Shown one piece after another: positions 23,665-34,316 of a DNA stretch of 64,000 nt. The DNA is taken from positions 71,033,495-71,097,494 of the forward strand of contig CP141127.1 in assembly GCA_035236585.1 (NCBI GenBank), read 5' to 3'. A program made the translations under genes and the position numbers. The stretch's first letter is position 1, and each line of letters begins with the position of its first letter. Under the pieces are notes generated by a model, which worked only from the letters and a program-made list of their open reading frames with translations, was not told the DNA's origin and did no database searches. This DNA is from Warburgia ugandensis. Taxonomy: Eukaryota; Streptophyta; Magnoliopsida; Canellales; Canellaceae.

Positions 23665-24454
23665 TAAAATGCCGAAGTCATCTCATTTATTCCTGTATCC
23701 CATTTTCATGTTCATGTTCTTCTTCTCATGGGTGGCATGATGGCATCCTCCTCTGGTCCTTGTGTCTATCACTATCTTTTTCCTCTTCTTATTTTTCATT
23801 TTAGATATTTAGATATTTTGGTGCATGAAAAATATTGTAAGTAAACCATAACCTCTTTTTATCACACATTGCTTTCTTGTTACCAAATCTCTCTATTTGC
23901 ATTTTGTAGATCAAGTGGGTTTTACCACTACAGATGATAGGGTAGAGAAGTGTGTTAGATCATCTTGATTTCAATAAAATCATATGATTTCATTGCAAAC
24001 AACAATTGCTTCCCTCTCCAGTCCTCACTATTGGAGAAAGGGAAAACATTATAATTTGTGGTTCTCATCCAAAATTAGGGTTTAATGAAGAGTCATGGTT
24101 ATACCATCAAGTTGGTAAAGGAAGTTGCAACTCAAAGCCCTATCCATCCCCATAGAGTAGTGTCAACTGAAAACTAAGAGGTTAGATTATGCAATTAGAT
24201 CATATTATCTATTTGATAACAATATTATATTAATAAGGTCTAATAATATGTAACATTTGATATATGTAACATTGGATCTAATAAAAGAAAACTTTGATTT
24301 CCTTCTTTACGTGTTTGTTTATATATATATATATCTGGGTGTATGTAAAAAATTTGCAAATCAATGTAGAGTATCATAAAAAATCAATTTCATTTTGTAT
24401 TTATGTAAGATATTGTAAAGTACTAAAATCAAATATATATATTTAAATTTAAAA
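23665..24454 (+). other. Conserved spacer within the CACTA 5' end
   Basis: The same spacer is found at about 44010-44765 in the second element. It keeps 'AAGTCATCTCATTT', 'GGTGGCATGA', a possible splice donor (GTAAGTAAACC, about 23839) and a possible acceptor (TTTTGTAG, about 23903). It is a candidate untranslated leader with an intron, but no protein is readable. Confidence 0.4.
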
Positions 24455-24655
24455 TATATTAGTTTTTAAAGTGGTTTGCTATAAACGACTTTAAAAGCAG
24501 TTGACTTTTAAAGTTGTTTACTATAAACAACATTAAAAATTTGGACTTTTAAATTCATTTATAGTAAATGAATTTAAAAATCATATACTTTTAAAGTTGT
24601 TTGTTGTGAAGACTTTTAAAGTCATTTTTTGTAATGACTTTAAAAATAACCTGCT
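24455..24655. repeat. CACTA subterminal repeat array, left block 2
   Basis: Further copies of AAACGACTTTAAAAG-type motifs and their inverses, up to the GCTCCTACTTAAGTGATC segment that starts the shared GAA-rich region. Confidence 0.85.
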
Positions 24656-25497
24656 CCTACTTAAGTGATCATCTTCTCCAGCCTGGCACACATGAAGAGA
24701 GGAAACCCGACAGGAAAAAATAGAGAAGAAGAGGAAGAAGGGGAAGAAGAAGTAGAAGGTGAAGAGGGAGGAAACAGAGAAGTGGAGAGTAGCTATTCTT
24801 GCCAGAGAGTAGCCTTGCTCACCGAAGAAGATGTCTAACACTAGTGAGGAGAAGAAGAAGGGTTTTGATGCCAGAGTTGGCAAGTAATTGACGGAGAAGA
24901 TGGATGTGCTCACACAATAGGGATGCACATCCATTTGTAGAAACCAAAATGTTGATCCACTAGTCTAATAGCTCATCCACTATATGTATAAGCCGATATG
25001 GATCAAAACCACCAATATTGGATCAAAATATAGTTTAGTTTGTCATTCCTACACAAATACCATGAACTTTACTTTTCACTTGGTTTTGTCATTTCTTAAA
25101 ACGATTTGCATATTTAGGCACTTAAACATAAATATCATACACATCTACTACATTCAACCACAAAAGAAAAAGAAAAAAGAAGAAGAAAACCTTTTAGAGT
25201 AAGAATCATTGTATGTTTGACTTGGGAAATTTGAGGATTTTATGCTTAGAGGTGAGATCTATACTAATATATTCATTTAATACTTATATTCATCAATATA
25301 TGTTTTCTCAACAAGATTCTAAAAGACTTGTTTTCGATTTTGTAGGAGCTTTACTTTTGCATTATTTTGTTCTTTAAATAGTGTTTCTTCTTTTATTGAT
25401 ATATTATAGGGTAACATAGTATTTTATTTCTATGCATGAATCAAAAACTATGGCAACCCTAATATGACATGAATCAAAAATTGATTTTCCCTTAAGT

Positions 25498-25703
25498 TAG
25501 GGCATTCCCCATAAGTGATGCGTTGCATCGGATCTCGGGTGCGGTGAAAAATGGGCAAGGGTTGCTAGGGCATTACACCAGAAGTGATGCTCTACATTGG
25601 ATCCCGGGTGTAGTGAAAAATGGTCAAGGGCTACTAGAGTGTCCCCTCGAAAGTGATTTGCTACATTAGAACCCAGGTGTAGTGACAAGTGCACATGGAT
25701 TCA
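25498..25703 (+). repeat. Three 69-bp tandem repeats in LINE 5' UTR
   Basis: Units begin near 25498, 25567 and 25636. Because 69 is divisible by three, the reverse strand stays open and shows a 23-residue periodicity, which is not a gene. Unit 1 contains the hairpin GATGC-GTT-GCATC (25517-25529). Confidence 0.88.
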
Positions 25704-25774
25704 TGCCATGGAGATCGAGAAGTGCATTGATAAATAGGATATCTCGAGAGCATAAGATTCATATTTCCACATGA

Positions 25775-26369
25775 AATATAGGGACATTGAGAGGTAAGAG
25801 TTTGGAGTTAGTAGACATGATGAAACGTAGGAGAGTCAACATCGCTTGTGTTCAAGAAACCAAGTGGAAAGGGGCTAAAGCTAGAGAAATTGATGGGTAT
25901 AAATTATGGTATGTAGGAAAGGATAATTACAAAAATGGTGTAGGAATAATAGTAAATAAAGAATTAAAGGATAAATTTGTGGACATTAAAAGAATTAATG
26001 ATAGAATTATAATAATAAAACTTGTTGTAGGATAGCAGATCATAAATGTTATAAGATATACACAAGAGACAGTTTTGGGAAGATATGGAGAGAGTCATGC
26101 AAGAAATTCCCAACACAAAGGGGATATTTATAAGAGCAGACTTAAATGGCAATGTAGGAAGAGAAAAAGAAGGATATGATAGAAGACATAGAGGGTATGG
26201 CATAGGTGAACAAAATGAGATGGGGAAAACTATCCTTGATTTTGATTTGTCACATAACCTAGCCATTGCAAATACGCTCTTTAAGAAGAGGGATGAACAC
26301 TCAATAACCTTTAAAAGTGGACTTCATAAAAGTCAAATAGACTTCTTCCTATTTAGGAATATTGAATGA
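25775..26369 (+). pseudogene. RTE LINE endonuclease domain, broken
   Basis: 'NIGTLRGKSLELVDMMKRRR', 'ACVQETKWKGAKAREIDGY', 'GVGIIVNKELKDKFVDI', then a break at about 26035-26085 where about 30 bp relative to the 14072 copy are lost. Then come 'GIFIRADLNGNVGREKEGYD' and 'SITFKSGLHKSQIDFFL', the last holding the SxIDFxL-type end of the domain. The metal-binding Glu of QETKW and the ADLN motif are retained. Confidence 0.85.
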
Positions 26370-26468
26370 TCAATGTGTAAGGATTGTAAGGTGATACACT
26401 ATGAGAGTTTAACCTCACAACATAGGTTAATGGTTATGGATATCCATATCAAAAGATGGAAGAAAGGA

Positions 26469-26514
26469 AATGAACTTTATAGGTATAAAAGAATGAACTT
26501 TATAGGTATAAAAG
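26469..26514 (+). repeat. 23-bp tandem duplication in LINE ORF
   Basis: AATGAACTTTATAGGTATAA plus AAG occurs twice in a row, but once in the LINE at 14072 (about 15116). Confidence 0.85.
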
Positions 26515-26720
26515 AAATGAAGTGGTGGAACTTAAAAGGAGAGAGAATAACCTCATTCACAAATACGTTGGTGGTAAAAGGAAACTAGAACTATGAAATA
26601 GAAGTAAACACCATGTGGATTAATATTGCTGAGTCCATTAAGAAAGTGGCAAAAGATGTCTTAGGAGTATTTAAAGGTAAAAGGTAATTAGTAAAGGAAA
26701 CATGGTGGTGGAGTGAAATA

Positions 26721-27018
26721 GTGCAAAAAGTTATTAAAGAAAAGTGGATGTGTTCTAAAGCATGGGAGAAGACTAGAAATAATGAAAACTATGAACAATA
26801 TAAGAATGTTAAAAAGGTTGCTAAAAGAATAGTAAGTGAGGCTAAACTTAAGGCATATGATGAGCTATAGTGCAAAAAGTTATTAAAGAAAAGTGGATGT
26901 GTTCTAAAGCATGGGAGAAGACTAGAAATAATGAAAACTATGAACAATATAAGAATGTTAAAAAGGTTGCTAAAAGAATAGTAAGTGAGGCTAAACTTAA
27001 GGCATATGATGAGCTATA
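26721..27018 (+). repeat. Perfect 149-bp tandem duplication in LINE ORF
   Basis: 26721-26869 and 26870-27018 are identical by eye, each starting GTGCAAAAAGTTATTAAAG and ending GATGAGCTATA. The LINE at 14072 has one copy. The length is not a multiple of three, so the frame is broken. Confidence 0.92.
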
Positions 27019-27289
27019 TAATAGGCTAGGAACAAGAGAAGGTGAGAAAGATGTGTTTAAACTTGCAAAAGTAAGAGAACAGAAGGGTAAGGACTTAGAT
27101 TATGTTAGGGCATTAGAAGTGATGATCAAAGGGTATTAGTCAAATATAATGAGATTAAACAAAGGTGGGAGACGTACTTTCAAAAATTGTTAAATGACAA
27201 TGCCTTTGCGAATATAGGGTTGAAAATACCATAAACCTAAATAACATTGGATGTTATAGATATGAAAGTAGGATTAGAATACTTGAAGT

Positions 27290-28757
27290 TAAAGAGACCT
27301 TGAAAAAAGATGAAATCCGGAAAGGCCATGGGTCCTGATGGTATACCAATAGAGATTTGGAAGCATATGGGAGATATTGGGTTAGTTTGGTCGACCAAGT
27401 TGTTTAATAAGATTATAAAATCAAAGAAAATTCTAGATGAGTGGTGGAAAAGCTCTCTTGTAGTAATTTATAAGAATAAAGGAGACATATAGAGTTGCAT
27501 TAATTATTGAGGGATCAAACTTATGAGCCACATTATGAAACTTTTTGAAAGAGTGACTAAGAAGAGCTATGGCATGAGACAAGTGTATAGGAGAATCATT
27601 TTAGTTTCATGCCAGGGAGGTCTACCATGGAAGCTATTTTCTTACTAAGACAATTGGTAGAGAAATATAGGGAGAAGAGGAAAGACCTCCACATGGTCTT
27701 TATCAACTTAGCGAAAGCTTATGATAGAGTCCCTAGAGAGTTAATATGGAGGGTGTTGGGCAAGAAAGGGGTTTCACAGGGGTATATAGACATAATTAAA
27801 GATATTTATGAGGGAGTGGTAACAAATGTTAAGACTACTAGTGGTGAGACCGGTGATTTTTTTGTCACTATAGGATTGCACCAATGATCGGCATTAAGTC
27901 CATACCTTATTACATATGTTATGGATGAGTTAACAAAACATCTGCAGGAGGAGATTCCTTGGTGCATGCTATTTGTAGATGATATAGTCTTAATTGATGA
28001 GACAAGAGAAGGTGTAAACATAAAGCTAGAGTTATAGAGAGAAGCATTAGAATCTAAAGAGTTTAAAATTAGTTGAACTAAGATAGAATATATGGAATGC
28101 AATTTTAGCAAGGAGAGTAGGAGTGGAATACCAATCAAGATTGATAACCAAGAAGTCCCCATAAAAGACCACTTTCGGTACATAGGATCAACGATTCATG
28201 AGAGTGGAGAGATTGAGATGGAGGTAACCCAGAGAATCCAAGTGGGTTGGAACAAATGGAGATGTGCATCTGGAGTTTTGTGTGATTGGCGGGTTCTACT
28301 CAAACTAAAAGAAATTTTTTATAGGAGGGCCATAAGGCCAGCCATGCTCTATAGATTAGGGTGTTGGGCAGTTAAGTAACATCATGCCCATAGGATGAGC
28401 GTTGTAGAAATGAGGATGTTGAGATGGATGAGTGGTAAGACAAGAAAGGATAGAATTAGAAATGAAAATATTAGAGAAAATCTAGGGGTAACACCAATAG
28501 GTAACAAGATGAGGGAGACTAGACTTAGATTGTTTGGACCTGTCCAAAGGAGACTGAAAATGGCATTGGTTAGAAGAAATGAGGCAATGCTAGTAGAAGG
28601 TTTTAAAAGGGTAAGGGGAAGGCCCAAAAGAACATGGTTAGAAGTGGTGAGGAAAGATTTAAAAACTTTGAGACTAAATGAAGCCATGGTACTTAATAGA
28701 GAGGAATGGAGGAATAAGATTCATGTGGCCGACCTAATAATTGGGATAAGATCGTGA
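27290..28757 (+). pseudogene. RTE LINE reverse transcriptase, broken
   Basis: 'SGKAMGPDGIPIEIWKHMGD' (about 27313), 'MPGRSTMEAIFLLRQLVEKY' (27609) and motif A 'FINLAKAYDRVPRELIWRVL', in which the catalytic Asp of the F-I-D pattern is Asn. Motif B reads 'GLHQ', stop, 'SALSPYLI' (about 27876). The FVDD box '[14 protein letters not shown]' (about 27967) is intact. The C-terminal region runs 'HFRYIGSTIHESGEIEMEV' (about 28170) to 'RGRPKRTWLEVVRKDLKTL' (about 28615). The lost aspartate would by itself abolish polymerase activity. Confidence 0.88.
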
Positions 28758-28775
28758 TGATGATGATGATAATGA

Positions 28776-30824
28776 TGATGCATCTCTTATACTAGAGTAA
28801 TGCTTTTTCTTTTTCACTGTATGTACGTTTTGGTTTACTTTTTACTTTCAATGTATATCTTGCTCATAGCTTGTTATTTTAATTATTACAAATATTTTTT
28901 CAAAGACAATGATTATTAGAAACATATGCGTCCATATTTATGAACTTATCCTTTTTATTGTTTCTATTTTCATGTCTCATCACAATTTTCCTCATGAAAA
29001 TTTATCTTCTACCCATGTTTATAGGCTTATTAATGTTTCATTTTTTTATTTTGTAGTTTATAGTTATGTTAGTTTAACAACTTTTACTATTCATTTGATC
29101 ATCCTTGTATTTGAAATAAGTTTCTACGCTTAATTCCAATAGTAATAAGAAAACTTGAAAATAAGCATACAGATGATAGATAACACTAACAAAGAATGTT
29201 ACCAATATCAAAATCAAAGCTCTCAATTGAAAAATATATAAGCAATCATCAAACATAAAACTAAACTAAGGACACAAGAAATAGTTTACTGCTCTAATAG
29301 TACTAATTATGGAGATGTAACATTTAACGGGTGATATAAATAGAAATTGGGTGATACTTTATTTTTGTAGCTATTATATTAAATAAAACGTTCAAAGGTT
29401 AGCAAAATAATATCTAAAGGTCATGTTTCATTTCTTGAAATGCATTTTCAACTAGATTTTTCTAAAATCATCCCCAATTAATTCTTACCTTTGATGGTCA
29501 CCATATGTTATCTTTGAGCATCTAAATATTGGTTCTAGTTTTACATACTGAGGATCAATCCCCTCTTTGCACTAAGATGTATATAAAATCTTGATCATGG
29601 AAGGAAAAGGAACCTCTCACTTGCATGTCATTTATAGTACTATCAGATGTTATTACAAACCCCTAATGGAATGCAAATGAATATTATAAGTCCATCTATA
29701 AGTCTAACATCATGAATAATTAAGAAGAGACCGATAACAATCCCAAAAAAACTAGAAAAGAGGATCAACCATTATTGTAGAGAAACATATGATCCTTTTC
29801 AATTGAAAAACCATATTCTTGATCCTCTAAATGACTCTCCATAACACTTCACTTCTTTCTAAAAGTTCTATCATTCTTCTATCAGTAAATCCCACAAAAT
29901 AGTGATAGAAAACACTTCTACCACAGATAGAATGTTAAAATCATGATCAAGTGGATTGTTTATGGTCTTATAGGATTAGGGTCATAACTAGATGTATGAT
30001 AGTTTAGTAAATCAAAGGTGACTTTACTACGTTAAGAATCAAGCTCTAGTAATTCCACTTTCCATTCTTTATTATCTAAAATTCTAAAAGAACATTAAGA
30101 AACATGATTGCTAGTGCCTTTTCTCCTTCTCCAAGTGAATATAGATGATAGACTAGTTCTTGCCCAAAGATCTATTAATTGATGGTTCAAGGTCTATGAA
30201 CTCACAAGCTCACTATCTGTGCCTAGAGTTAAAGCAAATAATTAAACCAAGTCTTTCCCAAGACTATAATGGGTGTGAAGAGAGCTCATGATGTACCAAA
30301 ATTGGAGAAAATATCAGAGTAAGAAATATATTCTTCTTTTAATAGGTAAGCTAGGATTAATGTAACTTATAACATTAAGGTTGGGTTACAAAGCTAAGAC
30401 CGAGTTAGACACAAGATCAACCTTGGTAAGAATCAATTTCTATAAGTGCATGAGATATCACTAAATAGATTTCAGTATGTATTGAGCTACAAATTTAGAA
30501 AAGTGCCAGTGATAAGACACTTTTCATAATCTTATATTTTCCTACAATTTTTATGGATCCAAATAAAAGACTATGGCCTTTATTAAATGTGTTCTATTGC
30601 ACATTGCTGTGATTTTTAATTGGGCAAACAAGAAGAGTTACTCTAAAGTAAACCTCAACAAAATACGAAGCAAATAGGCCAAGTATGTGTTGAGTTTCAA
30701 TTAGAACACTTGGAGTAGCTACATGATTATACAATACATAATAAAGTATTTTTTTCATTCACTTGTATGTGTTGTTTTAGTTTTCATTATTTTCTTTGAA
30801 ATATATATACATATACATACATAC
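28776..30824. other. CACTA interior right of LINE, non-coding
   Basis: AT-rich with no gene or repeat that I can assign. The open frames seen here (for example 28909-29133) are hydrophobic by composition and match nothing known to me. Confidence 0.5.
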
Positions 30825-31149
30825 ATTTATCCTGAAATGACTTCAAAAGTGCCTACTTTTAAAGTCATTTAGCACTAATCGACTTGAAATGTCATTTAGC
30901 ATAAACGACTTGAAAACTATGGCACTTTTGAAGTTGTTTAGCCCTAAAGTACTTCAAAAGTGCATACTTTTAAAGTTGTTTATCATTAAATGACTTCAAA
31001 ATGCCATAGTTTTGAAGTGGTTTATGCTAAGCACTTAAAAAATTCCGCACTTTTGAAGTCGTTTAGGGCTAAATGACTTTAAATAGTTGACTTTGAACTT
31101 AACTCAATAGAAGTTGCTTTTTAACCAACTTCTATTACCATTTTTTATC
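30825..31149. repeat. CACTA subterminal repeat array, right end
   Basis: Repeated AAATGACTTCAAAAG / CTTTTAAAGTCGTTTA motifs in both orientations, mirroring the left arrays. Confidence 0.88.
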
Positions 31150-31178
31150 GACTTTAAAAGCCTCCTTGTGTAGTAGTG
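31150..31178 (-). repeat. Right terminal inverted repeat of CACTA element
   Basis: Ends TTGTGTAGTAGTG. Its reverse complement begins CACTACTACACAAGGAGGC. Confidence 0.92.
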
Positions 31179-31311
31179 AAAGCTCACATACGATTATTAC
31201 CAGGTGGTCTTGTATTTCTCATGATTTTGAAACATTCACCACCTTCTTGCACAAAGTATTGAAGAAGTAGCATAAATTTGTAATAGATCATCTAGTTTTA
31301 TTTGGTAGCAC
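31179..31311 (-). pseudogene. TNP2 transposase, DUF4218 start, separated by CACTA insertion
   Basis: Read from 31311 downward: 'VLPNKTR', stop, 'SITNLCYFFNTLCKKVVNVS' and 'EIQDHLVIIVCEL'. This is the DUF4218 start (family pattern LP-x-x-VR-x-x-I-x-x-L-C-x-FF). It joins in frame to the fragment ending at 23310 when the CACTA element and one AAA are removed. Its own upstream part is cut off by the Athila LTR at 31312. Confidence 0.85.
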
Positions 31312-33175
31312 TAATAAGTGTTTAATTTTGTATATAAAGTACCCAAAGAAAATATAGTGTTATTTGTGTTATAAAATATAGTGTTATTTGTAAGGTTTTT
31401 TTGAAAATTTATAACACATCTATTTCTGACCTTATAATTCAAAATCTTCTTATTTTGTAGGTTCAGAAGCTGATCCAAAGTAAATATGTGAATCATCATA
31501 GGCTTTAATTAAGTTTTTTACCATTTTGTAGGAAGTGAGAAGATGATCCCATGGCCTTTGTAGAGTTTTTCATGAGTCAAGCTATGCAGTTAGCTTGTTG
31601 GGAGTGTAGGGGGTGGTGCTCCCCTATGCAGGGGAGTTGGGACGGAGCCCCTAGATGAAATTGAAAGAAAGCAAAGGTGATTAAAATGATTCATGTAAAG
31701 AGTCACTCATTTTTATTACTTCACATGAGAATTGGAGTCATGCATGACGTTTCCTAGTCCAACTAGGGAACCTAAGGAAGCCAAGCTACTCAATCTTTGA
31801 AAAAACTTAAGGCACTAAGGAGTGAGCCATGAAGCCATGGAGGAGTGTCACATGGAACCACACGATTGGATCATCAATTCAAGCAACTTTTTTGTGTTAA
31901 AAGTGTGTTTTTAAGGGATTTTGAGAGATTAATATAAAAAGTAAGATGATCATGCATTAAGAGACCCTTCAAGAGAGAAAACTCCACCTTCTTAATCAAT
32001 TTCCTATCCCTAATCCACCAATCACCCTAGGGTTTTGCATTTTTAACTCTAGGAGGAGCCACCTTCTTAGAGAGGTTGCCGCCCCTCTGCTTACTTGGAA
32101 AAATTCAAGTGGTTTTCTAATTAGGAAACCCTATATCTAAGTCCATTCAAAGCACATAAAACCTTAGTATTTTCTCCATCCTTTGTTACATTTCTTTCTT
32201 TCTTTCTTTTTTTTTCCCACCATCCAATTAGAAGGGAGGGAGATTCACTTACCATCCATGGAAAAAAAATGCCTGCCCCCTTCTTAATTAGGAAACCAAC
32301 CAGCCAGTCTTCTCTCTCTCATCATCTTGCTTACCTCATTAATCACTTAAATTTCCTCCCTTATTCTCCACCTTAGCCCTAGATCTAGATCTCTCCTCCT
32401 CTTTCCTTGGTTAAACATTCATCAAATTGGAAGCTAAATCATCTATAAATACCCCAAGGCCTCCAACATTTTTTTTTTCTATGTAGAGGTGGGTGAGACA
32501 CCTTGAAACATTGCCCTCCTTTGGTGATCTTTATTGCTAGACTTGGACACTATTTTGGTACTTTTCTTCCTTTAATTTTTTTTCTTCCTTTGTTATTTAC
32601 TCTCCAATTCCAAGTTAGTGATATAATTTTCTTACTTTGATTTCATTGTGTTTTTCTTGTGTTGTTTGTTCTTTACTTTCATACATCATTTTCTATCCTT
32701 CCTGCTAAATCCTTAGTAACCCATTTAGCTTTTTAAGTTATTTATTAAGTGTACAACTTAGGCTACATATTTGCTTACATTGAGATTGTCAAAACTTGTC
32801 ACTTTTGCACTTATGAACCATGCACATGGTCCATGGAACATGCACATGGTATATATGGCGATTCACCTTTGATTCTTGCTTTATTCACTTGTTTAATTTA
32901 GTTTTAGCAGTAGCTAATTCATTGTTTGCATCTTACTTTAGGTTTAGAATTTTCCTTTTTGAATTTTGGAAAGTTCCATCTTTAGAAAATGTTAAATTCA
33001 GAAAGTATCTTTAATTGCAATTTCCATTCACAAGCATCTTTCTAATTTCCTATGAAAGTTAGTTAGATCTCATTGGTTACTTGTTTTTACATGTTATTTT
33101 AGTGCTTGAAAGTTCCTAATTTGGTTTTGGAAAGTTCTATTTTTAAAAAGTTTCATTTTTGATGAAGATTGTGTG
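31312..33175 (+). repeat. Athila-like LTR, forward, 3'-truncated
   Basis: It begins TAATAAGTGTTTAATTTTG (family start TGATAAGTATTCAATTTTG). It continues with 'TTTTGTAGGTTCAGAAGCTG', 'ATGATCATGCATTAAGAGAC' (the inverse of 57820 and 63040) and a TATA element CTATAAATACCCC (about 32442). The usual U5 end with GGGATCAACCTC is missing. Similarity to the family stops near 33175, about 200 bp before a full LTR would end. Confidence 0.75.
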
Positions 33176-33489
33176 GTCCATGATGCCCAACACTTGCCTT
33201 GTATCATTATAATGCATTTAAAATGGCACCTCACTAGAAGTTCACTCAAAATTTAAAAATCCAAATTTAGGATAGCAAGGAAATTCTAATTATGTTGATG
33301 AAGCTTTGGCCCACAAGATCATCGCCACTCCTTTTGCAAAATTCCCATTATACAAAACAAAGAAATATGGTCAATTTGTGAGGAATTAGCAAGATATGTA
33401 GATATGAAAAATTCTATTCTGGTGGAACTTAAATCTATGACCAGAGATAAACAATCTCAAGAAAAATCTAATTATAAATCCATTGTGAT
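33176..33489 (-). other. Short Athila internal leader, reverse strand
   Basis: Lies downstream of the primer site in reverse orientation, so it should be the 5' leader of an Athila internal region, truncated by the forward LTR. No reading frame is recognisable. Confidence 0.45.
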
Positions 33490-33511
33490 ACCTTGGCAAT
33501 GGTTCCAAAAA
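33490..33511 (-). other. Athila primer binding site, reverse strand
   Basis: The reverse strand reads TTTTTGGAACCATTGCCAAG, a decayed form of the plant Ty3/gypsy motif TTTTTGGCGCCGTTGCCGGG. Five bases separate it from the LTR end (CTACA at 33517 in reverse). Confidence 0.75.
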
Positions 33512-34316
33512 CTTAGTGTAGCTTTAATTTTACTCTCAATTGCATGAATCAATTGTAGTATGTGTATGCTAGTGAGGTTGATCCTAGGAGAAATCTTACA
33601 AATTTGTTATGTTAATTGGATCTTGATTAAATTTGCTTATCTTAATCAAAGGATGAATATTTTTTAGTAAACTAAGAAAGTAATTAACAAGAAAAGTTAC
33701 ATACATGGAGGAGGAAACTATAAGTAATGAAACTTGATGAAGCTTATAAACTTTCTAAACTTATCTAAACTATAATGGCTTGAGCAACGAATTCTTAAAT
33801 TAGAAATAAACTAAAGATCTCGAATTAATCAAAGAAACTACCTTAAGTACCATGTGCATCTACCTTAAGTACCATGTGCATCCTCCATGGAGTTGTGCAT
33901 ATGGAACTTGTAAGGACGTGGATGGATGGTGCAAATGGTTTTTAGGATTATGCACATCAATATAAGCAATAAATAGATTAGTTAAGGTGCAACATGGGTT
34001 TTAAACATTAAGCAAACTATTCATGAATCTAAGGGGATTTAAGTGAATTAAAGTTATGGAATTGGAATGTAAATTTAGTTATGAATGATGCACATAATGC
34101 ATGATTGATTGGGTATAGAATTTTGAGTGTGAATCAAGTAGTAAACTAATAATAATTTAAGAACTTTGAGGCATTGAAATCAGTCAAAGGAGTGTCTAAT
34201 AAACATTACAATTCATGGTGTGCATATGCATGATTGTTGTGCCACCTTCAATACAAAAAATCAGTCCAAAAACTTATCTGTAACTACTCCATAAGCAGTC
34301 TGAAAATCACACTCAG

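Larger units (their letters stand above)
25444..28775 (+). mobile_element. RTE-type LINE inside CACTA element
   Basis: It is collinear with the LINE at 14072: 5' start ACTATGGCAACCC, three 69-bp repeats, endonuclease, RT, C-terminal region and a 3' end 'TTGGGATAAGATCGTGATGATGATG'. It is the best preserved copy in the window. A short ATGCAT is present on both sides (about 25431 and 28776), a weak candidate target duplication. Frameshifts, stops and a 149-bp duplication inactivate it. Confidence 0.88.
23311..31178. mobile_element. Non-autonomous CACTA element, 7.9 kb
   Basis: Terminal inverted repeats start CACTACTACAGAGGAGGC at 23311 and, on the reverse strand, CACTACTACACAAGGAGGC from 31178. 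Both continue TTTTAAAGTC. The flanking AAA is duplicated. Arrays of short palindromic subterminal repeats lie inside both ends. No transposase can be seen within it, so it must have been moved in trans. It is inserted in a TNP2 pseudogene. Joining the flanks with one AAA gives a continuous TNP2 frame. It carries an RTE LINE (25444-28775). The rest (about 24660-25440 and 28780-30820) is non-coding, apart from a GAA-rich stretch near 24700-24860 shared with the element at 43593. Confidence 0.92.

Noticed and set aside
25497..25694. Reverse-strand open frame with 23-residue repeats
   Set aside because: It is the inverse of the LINE 5' UTR 69-bp repeats. Periodicity comes from the repeat length, not from a protein.
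28909..29256. Two hydrophobic open frames on opposite strands
   Set aside because: Short, AT-driven composition inside the CACTA interior, not conserved in the second element.
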